Of a DNA stretch of 64,000 nt, positions 23,236 through 35,898 are shown piece by piece. A program made the position numbers and the translations under genes. Origin of the DNA: Eudorina sp. 2006-703-Eu-15 (lineage: Eukaryota; Chlorophyta; Chlorophyceae; Chlamydomonadales; Volvocaceae); contig BDSI01000010.1 in NCBI GenBank assembly GCA_003117195.1, forward strand, positions 474,779 through 538,778. Reading direction: 5' to 3'. The stretch's first letter is position 1. Every line of letters starts with the position of its first letter. Under the pieces are notes generated by a model. The model was not told the origin of the DNA, did not search any database, and saw nothing but the letters and a program-made list of their open reading frames with translations.

Positions 23236-24280
23236 GGGGGGGAGGGGGTCGCGTTGTTGTTGGCATTGCTGCGGGCTCCGGAGCAAAGGGCACGCGCAAG
23301 CAAGACCAAGGGTACAGCCATGCGGTTGCTGGGGTTGCCTGATGCTTTCGAAGCCGTGCAGTCTGGACTTCAGGCGTCAGCGCGCTGCGAACGCGCGACG
23401 CTTGGAGCATGGAAATCCGTGGCCGGAACGCTGTAACCTGTAAGCCGTTTTTGAGGTATATTGAGCTGCGGTCGTCAGCCGCCTGCTGCCTCCATGGATG
23501 TACCCCTACATGGCACTGGTGTGCCATCACATACGTTACACCGGTAGGGTCATGATTGTCAACTAATTGGAAGCCGCTCAGGGGCACACCGGGCTTATTT
23601 ATCCACAGCGTGTTATATCCCTAACCTATGTAACCCCTTACAGGCTTGAATAGGGAGCGAGCCGCAGGATGACTGCGGCCCACCGTTTCGGGGTGATGAC
23701 GTAACCAAAGGCTGGCGGCGGTGCGAATCTTGGCGAGCCTGGGCGCACGGCATTCCTTGTTATTGGTATATAGGCGTAATGTGCAAGTAATGACCATGTA
23801 ATATTATTTGGCAGCCACCGATGTATCTTAAAGATGTATGACCGGCATCCCGCTGGCATCCCAAGATTTGAGACCGGGGTAGACTCAGGCAGACCTGTGT
23901 GTACCTACAAGGTGTGACTGCAGAACGCAGTAATCGCCAAATCTGGTTTTCATTCATGTCATAATGTGTTTTGTCTAAATATCTCTTCATTTATAACTGC
24001 ATCCACCAAGGCGTGCATTGTGTATTTACAGTGTCCGCGTCAAGCAGGCTTGAGATTTCCCTAGTGAAGCAATTATATAAAATGATATTACATCTTCATG
24101 TAACTGAAAACAATGTCAACTGTTAATGGTGCTTCCTTCCTGACACCGTCCGTACTGGTCCAGTGCTGTAGCACATTTTGTTAGAAAGAAACAACTTGAT
24201 AGAATTTAATTTAAAAAGAGTTTGATGCGCTCAGGCTGAAGTATAAACGCGTTTGGAGGTTTCGTTAAGGCTCACGACTC

Positions 24281-27200
24281 ATGACGTTCCGGTGGCAGTT
24301 ACCGCGCCACAGTGCTGTGACAAGATATGTTTTCCTGTAAGTATACATACTGCAAATATACAATGAGCTGCAAACAGAGCGAATAAATGTGAATGTGCCC
24401 GGGCCCCGTCATGAAGTAGAAAAGGTGCACATATAACATTCATGGAAATATAATTCTGCAATCTCCATTTGAAGATTTGTGTCTGGATAGATACTGTGTT
24501 TGTGCCGTCTGCCGTGTTGCTGTACTTTCACAGGGTGAACACAGCGAGGGCGCATCAAACGCTCCATGACGCCTTGCATACCAATAACAGCAGTCGCGAC
24601 CTGCCCATCGTGGTTGTGGTCGCAGGGCTGCGCTTACCCTCCACGCCGTACAAGCACTGAAGCAGGGCACCGTGGACACGGACCCCAACGCCTTCCCCTT
24701 CTGCGCGTGCCAATCTCAAGGGGGCGCATACGCCCTCGAAGAAACAGTCACCAACCCGGCCCGCGGGACCTACTGCTTCACAGTGAGGGCCGACCGGGCG
24801 TCCAGCTGCGATGACTACTGCTGTACCGCGGACCTTTACAAGCTCGAGGTGCGTGCGTGCTGTTGCAGTCAAATTTGTGGAGGATCAGAGGCCTTGAACG
24901 ACCATGGAGGCTGTAATCGGTGATCCACACCGTGCCCAAGTGCGTGCGGCTACTGTGCGCTGGATGCAGCACACAGTGCTTATCATACCGATACCTCCCC
25001 CCCCTTCGCAGCTCGCACCACCCTCTCCCCGAGGTGTCCCAACCACTTTGAACTTGAGATGCTGCACGCCTGCACCGCGTCCGTCGGTGGTTGCTGGACC
25101 GCTGTTCACCACCCTGCGCCCGCCCGCTCCTCACATACACGTGGTTGTGTGTATGTTTGCTGTGTATGTGTGCCTCCCCTCACCCATCCCGGTCCCGGAC
25201 GCCCGTCGCCGCAGCTGAGCACGACGGCCGCATGTGTTGCGCCGGGGCTGCGGCTCTCCGCCAACCTGACCACCACCGACGGCCTCACCCGCGTTCTCAG
25301 CCTCCCTACCATCAGCCCCGCCCGCCGCTCTTCGAGCAGCCCGGTCCTGGGCTACATCTTCAAGATCAACCAACTGGGGTTGAACCTGACCAACGCCGAC
25401 GGCGCCCAGATCTGCATCAAGCTGGGAACGAACTCACAGGGCCAAGGGTGCAGCACCCTGCAGGCGCTGTGCGACTCTGCCGGCGACTACACGCCCAACC
25501 CCTGCACCTACAGCCTCTTCAACTCCGGAAACGAATGCTGCCCCGGCAGGCAGCCCCCGCCGTCGCCGGCCCTGCCGCCGCCGTCCATCCCCATACCTGC
25601 CCCGGACTGCACCGACGTCTGCCTCAACTTCCAGCTCCTGAACTTCACCGTCCCGGCCAGCTTTGACCAGGAAGCATGCGACGAGGCGGCCGATGTCCTG
25701 GCAGCTCGCCTCGCGGAGGTCGCGGAAAGCGTGGGCGCCAACGTGACCGAAGCCTTCACGCCCTCGCCTGACAGCTGCGCCGGCGCCTCGCCGCTGCCAG
25801 TGCTGTGCGGAAAGTTTGCCTCCCGCGTTGACGCGGAGCTGGTCGGGGCCTCTCCGCAGCTGGATCTTCCCAAGTTGCTGATGGAGGCCCTCATCGGCAC
25901 GCAGATAAACGATGTCAGCAATGTGGTCTGCCCGCCGTGGCTCAAGCCCGGCGCGCCCGTCGGTGTCGTCATGACGGGGGCCAGCGGCAGCGAGTACGGC
26001 ACCGCGGGGCGGCGTCGTCGCATGCGGCTTCTGCAGCAGTCGGCCGTGCCGGAGGTGTGCTTGGCGGCCCAGTTCAACACTGTCTGCAAGTCGCAGGTCA
26101 GGCCTCCGGACAACTTCAGCTGCAAGTAAGTACTGCGGTCCGGTCTGTCGTATACATGGAAACGACACGCGAGAGACGAGGTTGCAATGCCATACATTGC
26201 CGTACTGCCGTGCACCGCCAAACCTGAGTTTATGGCGCGTGAGCTCCAGGCAGCCGCCAAAATCGCAGCGAATATGGATGGGGCCTACGCCAGGCGTGGG
26301 TAGGGTTGGGATAGGGTAGGAATTGAGCCTTGGTATTATCGCCTGGTGCTTATGAGAGGCTGTGCCCCAACCCTGAAGGCTACAGACGGATTAGAACAAT
26401 ATTACAGCGGACCCTAGGTTCCTATCACCTAGCGACATTATCAAACATGACATACTCGTAAATCAATCTCGGTGGTAACAGGTGCACGATTATTACGTTC
26501 CATCGTTGACACTTGGCAGCGTAATTCGCTTCGGCCTCATCATGCACTGGAGCACTGCACGGAAATGCACCGCACTGCACCAGAAAAAAGAACAGGTCCC
26601 ATGACCGTGCGGGGGCCGCCGATCGAGTACCCGATGCCATGGAACCCGTCTTGCCTCTTTGGAACGCATTGGCACGCTAGCTTGCACCCCGGCACGCCCT
26701 TTGTCGTCAAGGGGGCGGCGCGGAGCCTCAATCTTCATGTTGACGCGCGCGCGCGCAGCGCTTGCACACGTCCCTGGTGCCTCTCTGCCGCCGCCCCCGC
26801 CCGCCCCGGTACCCCCCCGGTCTACCGGTACCTGGCTGCAGCTGCGACCAGAGCTCTCAGGCGTCGCCGTTCTCCCTGAAGAACGTCATAACCAAGGCCC
26901 CCGGCACCCGCGCCAACAGCACGTCGTACTGCTTCGCCTTGACCACAGTTGCGCCGACCGACCCGGTGGGTCTGCTGTGCACGGCGGGTGTATGTTGCGT
27001 TGAGCGGCGGAAACGGGTCTGGGTGGTTCCCTGAGTGGCCGTAATTGGCGGGAGGACACCGACGTGCCGGGTGGTGTATGTCTTGGATCGCCCGTGCACT
27101 ACTTACGCTGGCGCGGACGTCCTCCATTGATGCTGTGCGTGAACAGCCAATGTCAATGGACGCGAGCCGTACTCATGCCGTACTCATGGGTCCCAGGGCA

Positions 27201-27670
27201 CTTACGCCCTCCGTTGACACCCAATACCACGCACGCCTACCCGCCCTGTCCTCGTTTGCGGAACCATTTTCCACACACACATACAGCTGTCATACTGCGG
27301 CATGTCGTCAGTCGTCAACAAGTTGGAGCTCAGGGCTGACTTCGCCGTACGAGACAGCTTCCTGGGCTTCCGGGTCTACAAGCGGCCGACCGACCGCAAC
27401 CCGCTCTACCTCGTGCCCTCCTGGCGGTACGTCAGCGTCACGCCGCCGGCGGGCGAGGGCGACGCCTACCGGGTCTACTACGCCAAGGCGCTGGGCTTCA
27501 ACGTCACGCGGCGCGAGGCGGCCGCCGGCGCGCAGGTCTGCGTGGTGCTGCGGAACGGCGCCGCGCTGGCGGACTTCTGCGGCACAGGCGGGGACAGCAG
27601 CAGCTGCGCCGTTTGGCTGTTCGATCCCACCAAGAAGTGTTGCCCGCAGACGCGGGTGACCCTGCCATAA
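24281..27670 (+). CDS. Pherophorin 3 (two-domain with short Pro-rich insert), 565 residues
   Basis: Exons 24281-24336, 24626-24848, 25215-26125, 26842-26965, 27287-27670; all GT-AG with matching phases. The signal peptide is split by intron 1 as in its paralogs (MTFRWQLPRHSAVTRYVFL then LAALTLHAVQA). Domain A shows FPFCACQSQGGAYAL, YCFTVRAD, LYKLE, LSANLTTTDGLTRVLSLPTI, GYIFKINQLGL and CCPG. A proline-rich stretch of about 20 residues (PPPSPALPPPSIPIP) follows; it is missing from copies 1 and 2 and may be a vestige of the rod of typical pherophorins. Domain B has YCFALTTV, ELRADFAVRDSFLGFRVY, PSWRY, YYAKALGFNV, VCVVLRNG and KKCCPQ. Last of the tandem trio. Confidence 0.92.
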
Positions 27671-27730
27671 TAATCGGATGTACAGGCCTCGATCATCAGG
27701 ACCCGTCCTTGCTGGGGGGTAACAATCTTC

Positions 27731-27755
27731 CGCGGGGTCCGCTGTAACATCCTAA
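27731..27755 (+). repeat. Copy of the ACCCGCGGGT-core dispersed element
   Basis: Reads CCGCGGGGTCCGCTGTAACA then TCCTAAT. It starts about 60 bp after the pherophorin 3 stop and contains the candidate TGTAA signal listed separately. Confidence 0.6.
27743..27747 (+). promoter_or_regulatory. Candidate polyadenylation signal TGTAA of pherophorin 3
   Basis: TGTAA 73 bp after the stop codon, a usual distance. It is part of a dispersed repeat, so the match may be incidental. Confidence 0.45.
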
Positions 27756-30700
27756 TAATAATCTTCTATTAAGGTAGGCGCATATGTAGCGCTGGCCTGC
27801 TGCTGGTTGCGCATGGTATATCCGGACGGAACCGAATGGGACGGAGATATATAGAGCTGCTGCCGAAATATCCGTCCGAGGGGGAGCGGGAGGCGGCCCG
27901 CCCAGCAGCAGCCTGCCGGCCTTGGCAGCGAGGCCGCCAATGACCTCGCTCCCCGTTGGGACAAGCCCAACCCGTCCTGTGTCCGGGCTGCTTTCTTTTA
28001 TTTTTATCCCGACCTGTTGCTGACAATCTTTTTTGTGGCTCGGCCGTATCGCCACGCAGGTAGGTATGTATATATGTTATGTGCTGTATAGGTCATGCGC
28101 GTCGCCCGCCACTCGCTCGCCGTTTTGTGGGATATTGTGGGGCGCATGCATGAAACGTCTGACATCATCGATCGGCGGGGGCTGTGTTTCCGGGTACTGA
28201 ACGGGTGATTTTCGACACGGCGTACTTACTTGGGTCTACCAAAAGATAAGTGGGTCTACCGAACCACATTTCGTAACTCTTATCCATGCATGATGTGAAC
28301 ATGAGATAGGCGGGCATGGGCATGGCTAGGGCGTAGGGGTCGCGGTTGCTTGCTTGCCAGACAGCGACGCTGTAATACGCGTGGGCGCCGACTCTACCTT
28401 GCGCGTGTGCGCGCGTGATGTGTAACAATGAATGAGGGAGTAGGCGCGCGGGGCAGTGAATAAATTGATGAGGGGACGACGGAGCAGTGTATGTGCTGGA
28501 CGAGAGTGCGTATGTTGGATCCATTGCGATCCACAGAAGTGGATCTCCGTACGTATTGGACCTTTGGAGGCTTATTACACGCACCCGCCGGATCTAGATT
28601 CCATGGACCACGCACGCGTCGCGTCCGCATCATCACCACCCCCCTACCTACCTTCCTACCTACCCCAATGCGTGCTAATCCATTCACGCATGTCTGTTGC
28701 ACGCCCAAGTTGGCTTCAAGTGAGCAAGCGCGCGTCGTGCAGGACAGAGGCAGGCTGGCGGGCATAGTCCAGGAACGTCTAGGCCCATGGTACGGTCGGC
28801 TCTGCACTACAGGCTGTGCGGGCCTGCACTTGGTGCAATGCTGCAGGTGGCACATACCGGCTCGTGTTGGGAGCCGGCGATGGGCGTTTTTAGCGGTTTT
28901 CGTATTTTGTTGGGTTGGTATTGACGAACTCGCTCATCACCATCACCGCTTTGCGCCGTACGTAACGTAGTTTGATGTGTGTTTAGGAAGGAACCCGTGC
29001 GTGTGTGTGTGTGCTACCATTGATGACATGCCGTACATACACATGTTGTACGACATTCCGCACTTTGGGTGGGGCTCCCACCCGCTAAACACACGAAGCT
29101 TACTTGTTGAACCTGTGCTGACGATGTCGCCGGCAGGAGCGAGCAGCAGGTTGTGGGAGACTCTAACGCGGGGATGGAGGTTCTGCTGGGTGTTGCCGTA
29201 CGTGCCATGCCAGCCATGCACCCTCCCTGTCGCTTTCCTTCATCCGCGCACGCACCGGCCGGGGGGGTGTGTTTCTTTAGTTGTGGATGGACTTGCAACT
29301 ATGACGATTGTGTTTGTGATACAGATCGACGTGCCGTCTGTATTGGCCGCCCCGGTGCCGTCAATGCATGAACTAACCCGATCGATCGCCGCCCGCATGC
29401 GCTGCGGCTCGCGTACGTCTACCCACGTCTGCTGTCATATGAGTGAATCACGGTACAGCAGTGGACCCCGCGGGTCACATCTGCCCTGACAACCGCAGCC
29501 TCCTCGCCCGCTAACCACAACCTATAGAGAGACTTCGGCCCTGCTGCATCCGTCAGTCACGCGCGGCAAAACTTCGTTGCTTGGCGACCCTGAGTGCCCC
29601 TTGATCCCTGCCGTATGTCGTCCTGCTGCTGTCCAACCACCGTAACGACCAACGTGTAACCGTCCGCGCCCATCCAGCCTCGTAGCCCGTCCGAAATCCC
29701 GACAAACTCTCACTGGCCCCCATCTTCTCAGTCGCATTCACAAATGCGTCAGCTAGCAGAAGGGTGCTGACATGCATAATCAGCGTGCGTGTGCGTGTAA
29801 TGTGCGCAATGCTGCCAAGCAACTACACCGGTGCGGGAGTTGTCGTACAGCCGTACACAAGCCGCGTGTGCGTGTCGGTCAACAACCACAACATCCCCCA
29901 TTGCCAGGGGGTCACAGCTGGGTACGTGCCAAGCAAACCAGTAAGGGAGGCACAACCCAAACCCAAACAGCGTCTGATCACCAACCGTCAACCGCCAACA
30001 AACAACTGCCTGGATATTGCCGATCCGAGCAAGGGCGAGTCAGTCTGACAGAGCCCGTCGTCCCGGGCACATCAACGGACTCAACGTGGGGCCACATTCA
30101 TTCAGCATCGTAGGAACAAGGGCAACGTGCACCGACCTCTCTCTGAGCACAAGCAGGGAGGGGTAATAGGTTGCCCTTTGTAAGTTATTAATCTTCCTTT
30201 CCGGAGGCGCGTGCGCTGTCTCATCGGTCCAGCCGTCACATGCACTGCCTCACCATCGATGGATCATCTCCGCATGCATCAGGTACTGTGAAGTGCTAGT
30301 ACCATTAATTGCTATTCCTTGCAATATCCCAGTAGATTACGTACATCTAGTTATCGCACATACATCGACCTGCCTCATCTCGTGCGACCGGCACGTGCAA
30401 GGCGTCAGTCACGCCAAAGTCAGGGCCGACTGATGAAGGCCAACCCACCCCCTCACCCACGCACCTGTACTTAGCTTGTGGCTGTCCTCTGTGGGGCAGA
30501 CATTCATGCATGGACCGACCGCTCAGTGTTTGTGGGGCTCTCGACCGCCGTAGCTACAATCCTCAGTCAGGCTCACGGTGTCGTCTTGCCTGGATAGTGG
30601 CACAACCCGTGTGTGCCCGGATTCTTTTCTGGGGTTGGTTTCGTTCAAAATGACCCCAATCAAACCTTGGGATATATAGGCCTCCGCGGAACCGCGCACT

Positions 30701-30872
30701 CGCGCAGACAGCGCAATTAGGCCGTGATGAACCCCGTATTACTGCAGTCAGCCAGAACGGGCCGCAGGCAGCGTGCCTGACTGCCCGCCATGCATCAACA
30801 TTCAACAATGACGGTCCACCGCTGCTTGTGAGAACGGACCGGACCACGCACACCGTGTTTGCTTGCAGATGC

Positions 30873-33800
30873 TCACCGCGCGCCGCCGTAAGCGATCGGG
30901 GGCAGCGGCGTGAAACGACCCGGTCCCAGCGGCGGCAGCGAGCACGGCGGGCGCGCCGTCGTCGCTGTCGGCGACGGCGCGTCCGGAGGCGAGGGCTCCG
31001 CCGCCTCGTCCGGCGCCGCCTTCAAGCTGCCCCACCTCCTCGACAGCGGAGCCCGCGGACTGAGAACGCCGCTGGGACCGCGCTGCAAGGCTGCCGTACT
31101 GTACGGCATCCCCGCGTCGTCCTCTCCAGGCCCGCCCTTGGACCCGCCAGATCCCGGCCGGTCTCCCTGCCTGGAGGCCTCGCGACTCGGCGGAGACGAC
31201 GACCCCGCCATCGTCGCCGTCGACGCCGCCGCCGGTGACATTGTCACGCGACCTATGGGTCTCCCCGCGCCCGCCGGCGTCCCCGGGGGCAGCCCCGGCA
31301 GGAGGTCCTCCTCCTCCTCCCCCCCTTGCCCTCTTCCATCCCCTTCTCCACTCGCGGCTTCCCTCCTGACCGGACCTCCCTCGGCCTCGGCCTCATCTCC
31401 GCCGCTCACGACAGCCCGGACATTGACGGACGGAAGCGGTGACAAGCTCGGCCGGCTGCTCGACGACTTCGTGAACTTGCCGTACAGCTCCGCCTCCGCC
31501 TCCGCCGCCGCCAGCGCGATGCGCGCCATGCGCGCCACTAAATCCTCGTCGGGTTGAGACCCCGCCAGGGCGTCTACCTCCGGCCGAGTCCGGAAGGACA
31601 CGGTCGTTGGGCGCGGCGAGTCCACCGAAGCTGCGGTGGAGCGACCCGACGTCATGGGCTGTAGCATCCTGCCGGACGGCGTCGTCGGCAGTAGCACGGG
31701 CGCCGGGGTCCCCGCCGGCGCCCGCTCTGCTACACTTGCGTTGACTGTACCCGGCGGTCCGCCGGCGGCGTTGCCACCGACGGCCTTGCCCTGCTGTCCT
31801 GTCGTACCCGGCGTCGCCGGCGCCGCAGTCAATGGCGACGCCCTGCCTTTGTCTGACGTGTGGCCGTCGGGGAGGATTCCCAGTGTTAGGGATTTGCCGC
31901 TGGGGGCGGCCGCGGGCGCCGCTGCCTTGCTGTCCGCGGCCGCGGCCGCGGCCTTGCGGAACAGACCTTTCGTACGGCTTGTACGGCATCGATCGTCCAG
32001 CCAGTCGATGATGTCCGACAGCAGCTCCTCGTTGCCGTTCTCTTTTTGTACGACGTGCCAACGGTGTGGCAACGTCCAGAGCCGCTTGTCGTGCGTCTGT
32101 CATGCAATGTGGCCCGGAAGACAAGAACAAACGTCACACGGCGGCGCTTTATGAATGAGTGTGCAAACAAATCATCCCACGCCAAAGATTGAGGAAGGTC
32201 ATACATGTCGAGCTTTGCCACCAAGGCGGGCGGCACCAGAGGCGGACACGTACCGAACCTCTCACTTTTCTTCAGGTTCATCATACAGCGGATTCACCAC
32301 GTGCACCTTACCCAATGCACCACCAGTGTATCATAGTAACACCCGCTCCGGAACCACACTCGCAGCACAGGAACCAGCTCCGGAACCCACCGCGGCTCGC
32401 TGCATCAGGTCGTTAGGGCCCCCCGGCTCCAGGGCGGTGTCCCGAGCTCCTTGCAGTACAAGGTACGGCACGCTGACGCAGCACAGGCTTATCGGGCCAT
32501 TCGCGGCCGCGAGCTGCTGCGTGGCGCGGATGAGCTCCACCGCCGTACGTGCCCGTACTTTCGTACAATCAAAGACCAGCTTATCTGTGTGCGCACGCAC
32601 GTACGGGCGCATCACCGGGGGATGGGTGGAGCCCCCGGCGACGGCAGTAGACGAGGTTATCGGCATTGTACGGTACCATCAGTGCAGGTGACCCACGGGT
32701 CAGATCACGTGCGGTCGGTTTTTATCCGTTTTCCATCCTTTAAGGATCAGCGTTTATCGACCCTACGCTCAACATGGTAGGGACAGGTGGCCTCCCCTAG
32801 CCTCCAGCATCTGTGGAAATTTCCGTGCCATCCTCCTCTGGGTTTGGGTTTTGAGCGCGTGCCGGAAGGGTTCACACAATGACGGGTCCCTTGAAGCCTA
32901 GGTCCTGCCAATGACATAAAACGGTAATGATAGATAAGGGGATCGCCATCACGACCACCAGGTCATGGCGTATGAAGCTCGGCGGGGCTTGCCTGCTTTC
33001 CAGGCGTCTACGAGCCACCGTACAGGCTGGTCGTACTCCGACAGTTGTAGGGCCTTCCGAGGCATCCAAAAGTTGTAGAACTTGAGCGACCTGCGCCGCC
33101 GCAGACCGGCCCGGGGAGACGTTAATACCGTTAGTGCCGTTAGTGCCGTTAGTCCCCGAGTCGATCCCAGTCGATCCTGGGCCGCCGCGTGTCCCGACCT
33201 TTGGAGGCACACATCTCAGAGTCACAGCGCCGAGGGCCTTAGAGCTCAGACCATGTCCGTGTCACAGGATCTATCCGTGCCGCAGCCGATGCGCCCGTCT
33301 CCCCGCAACATAGTAGTAATTGTAATCGTTACATGGTGGACGCGTGGACCCGAGTCCCGACCGGGTGTTCCAACATGTTACATACAAGGGTCGCCGGTCG
33401 CGTCGCCAGAGGGTCCCGCTGCCTACCCTTGCTCCTTGATCTCCGAGATCCTCTGCTCCAGCTTCAGCATGGGGGACATGAGGACCAGTCCCGCCAGCCA
33501 GCCGGGCTGGGGGGGCAGGCGGGCAGCGAAAAGCGGCAGAAGCGGCGGAACGGCCGGCAGGTCCGCGGCCGCGAGGTTTGCATCCATACACGCGCACAGC
33601 ACGACGGTCCGTCAGCGAGCAGGACCTGTGCATCTATCTATCTGCACCAGCGCGCCCCATGCGCCTACACCGACCTCGGCCACCCGGTGCAAGACAGGTA
33701 GATGTGCAGATGTGCCGCAGTGCAGCCGCCACCGCCGCCGCCTGGCAGGGCCCCCCAAGGAGCCTGGAATCCGACCACCCACCATGCGGTATTGCAAACC

Positions 33801-35898
33801 AGTGCTTTTGGGCGTTTTGTTTGCCCTTGGGCCTCCGGCTCGTATGGGTATGTGCAGGTATGGGGTTACGCACCCCCAACCATGTAACACACACACACAC
33901 ACATATATCATACAGGTGAAAGTTCGGTACTGCTACGCCCACCGCGTATCGATCGTATCACGCACTCCTGCTCTACCTACTGACACCGATGACCCGAGGG
34001 GTCCGCTGAAACATCCTTTATAACCTGTACACGAACGCACCCGCACACCAACCCAACCGCACTTGAACCCACCTGACGGAGTGACCCCAGCGTCCCCACG
34101 AGGCCGCCCAGGTCGTATGCCAGCACGAAGTACGGCACGCCCTCGGGAAAGCGCTCGTCGTCCTTCTGCCGTACATGCCTGCAGGGTACCCGTGTGGGCG
34201 ATAATGGCAAAGTCGGCGGGCAGGGAAGGGCAGCAAGCGCCTTCGCATTGGCAATGCTGGAGGGGCAGAAGGTGATGCAGCCCAGGTACGGTACGCGCGG
34301 CACCTCAGGCGAGCCCAAGTAGCACTTCGTCCAAGTCATACAGCCCAAATGCTTCCCTCCTCGACTGCTCCGCGCACCCGAGATCTGATGCAGCTGCTTC
34401 CGTACCGTACGAATGAGATGAAGTCATCGACGTGCTCGTCCAACGAGTTTATGTATCCCCGCGTGCCTCCGGATCTGCCAACATCCCCGGGGGGCGCGAA
34501 CGCGGACGGATGTGAGTTGTTGGGATGAGTGACAGTTCCTCTCTGCAGGTCTATGGGTCTTCGGCTCGTTTAGACCTTACATGGTCGGGTCGTCAGAGGT
34601 TATCAAGGGAGAACCCCCATTATGTAACTAACTAAATAACTAACTATCTAATTAACTAGAATGAATGTTTAAGATAGCGCATAGAGGGATCATCGGCGCC
34701 TACCAGGACTATCGAGGCTGGGGATGTCAGGGCCGCGGATTCGGGCGTGAGTTGGACGGCATTCACCGACCCGACCCGAAACGACCCGACCCGACCCGAC
34801 CCGACCCGACCCGACAAGGGCTGATAGCTGCGGGACGGGCCGGTCTTCAAGAAACTATCTATGGTATCTGTCCTTTGAGGCCAGTCCTACTCACACTCTC
34901 GCAACAATTCACGACTGATACCCAAGGGCGGTCCTTGAGGCCCCGTGGCCAGCGGTGACCACACTGTGGGCCGCTGACGGGGTCGGGTCTTGGTTGGTGC
35001 CGAAGGCGGTAGTTGAGCGATAGGGGCGCTTGTGCGGTGCGGCTAACGCCCCCCGAGTGCTACGTGTTGTCATCGGCTGGTTCCGATGAACGGCTGGTTC
35101 CGTAATCATGCGGACCCGATTCAGGGTGTTTGATGATATGCAGTGCTGGTCCGGCGAACCGTTGATCTCATTTCACATTTTCACTGTGTGTGGTGAGGAG
35201 GCGTCCGCTGTTATTGCCCGGGTCAACTGTAACATGCTTCATACATGTAAGTCACGGACAGATATAATTGGAAGGAAGAGCGGCGCTGCGCAATGGACTG
35301 ACGTCCAGCTGACTAGCTTTTTGGGTTGTTGAGTCGTCGACAGTGGTCGTGGCAAAGTTTCGGCCGTGCCGTCGTACGTCGAGCGCAGCTAAGGCAGGTG
35401 GCTCGCTTACGCGGTGCGCGCTGACGTGCAAGGTTCCGCCTTCAAAGGCATGCATACCTGCCGAAACCCTTGAAGTCAAAACCGCAAACTGCAAAGTCCT
35501 GGCTGTTCAACTCATGCACCCAGGAGCCATCGTAAAGGTTCCTCTTGCCTGCCGCCTGCGACGCCAGATATTTAATAACTGCACTGCTTAATTGCAGTAT
35601 GCGTGACAACAAAACTTAAAGCCGAATGGGTTGGCTTGAAGTCGGTACGGGAGCGGTGGCGCCGCGCATTACAACCGTTCGATCACTTGGCGTTGCTTAC
35701 CTGAAATTTCAGAAAGTCAAACTCAATGTATGTGTTGATGCCGTGCAGTAGGAACACCACCGCTTTCGGCTGGCCTTTCCGTTCAGCAGGCCAGAAGTAG
35801 GCGTGGAGCACATCGTCGCCCGTTCCGCTAATCGATGTTTCATAACCTTCAGGCCCAAGATACGCTTTTGATCCTGATTGCTCTATTTTACTCGCCAT
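30873..35898 (-). CDS. Alpha/beta hydrolase, monoacylglycerol-lipase type, with Asp in the nucleophile position; 688 residues
   Basis: Exons on the minus strand: 35898-35701, 35555-35458, 34474-34406, 34178-34073, 33506-33427, 33090-32993, 32584-32391, 32096-30873; all phases agree. Intron 6 uses a GC donor. Motifs follow the monoacylglycerol lipase/S33 family: oxyanion-hole VVFLLHG (residues 47-53), FDFKGFGRSGGTRGYINS, HVDDFISF, LVLMSPMLKLEQRI, KVRARTAVELIRAT, PYLVLQGARDTALEP with acid Asp265, and RWHVVQKENG with His295. At the nucleophile elbow, where the family has GHSMGG, this protein reads AYDLGG, with Asp144 for Ser. Asp nucleophiles are known in epoxide hydrolases and haloalkane dehalogenases of the same fold. 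The last ~390 residues (Ala/Gly/Pro/Ser) are low complexity. It could be an active Asp-type hydrolase or a pseudoenzyme. Confidence 0.85.
33987..34023 (+). repeat. Copy of the ACCCGCGGGT-core dispersed element
   Basis: CGATGACCCGAGGGGTCCGC then TGAAACATCCTTTAT, inside intron 4 of the hydrolase gene. Confidence 0.65.
34770..34815. repeat. (GACCC)n microsatellite
   Basis: Pentamer CGACC tandem array in intron 2 of the hydrolase gene. Confidence 0.8.

Larger units (their letters stand above)
21346..24280. other. Intergenic region between pherophorins 2 and 3
   Basis: No supported gene. Holds a candidate poly(A) signal, four tandem palindromic 21-bp units and a reversed SINE fragment. From about 23.6 kb it is AT-rich and leads into pherophorin 3. 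Confidence 0.5.
27671..30872. other. Intergenic region between pherophorin 3 and the convergent hydrolase gene
   Basis: No gene I can support. A minus-strand frame at 29553-29822 looks locally protein-like but has no domain or splice context. Copies of the dispersed ACCCGCGGGT-core element lie at about 27731 and 29459. The two flanking genes converge here, so both 3' UTRs fall in this stretch. Confidence 0.5.

Noticed and set aside
27302..27670. Independent short gene starting at an internal ATG
   Set aside because: It is the last exon of pherophorin 3, preceded by a good acceptor at 27286.
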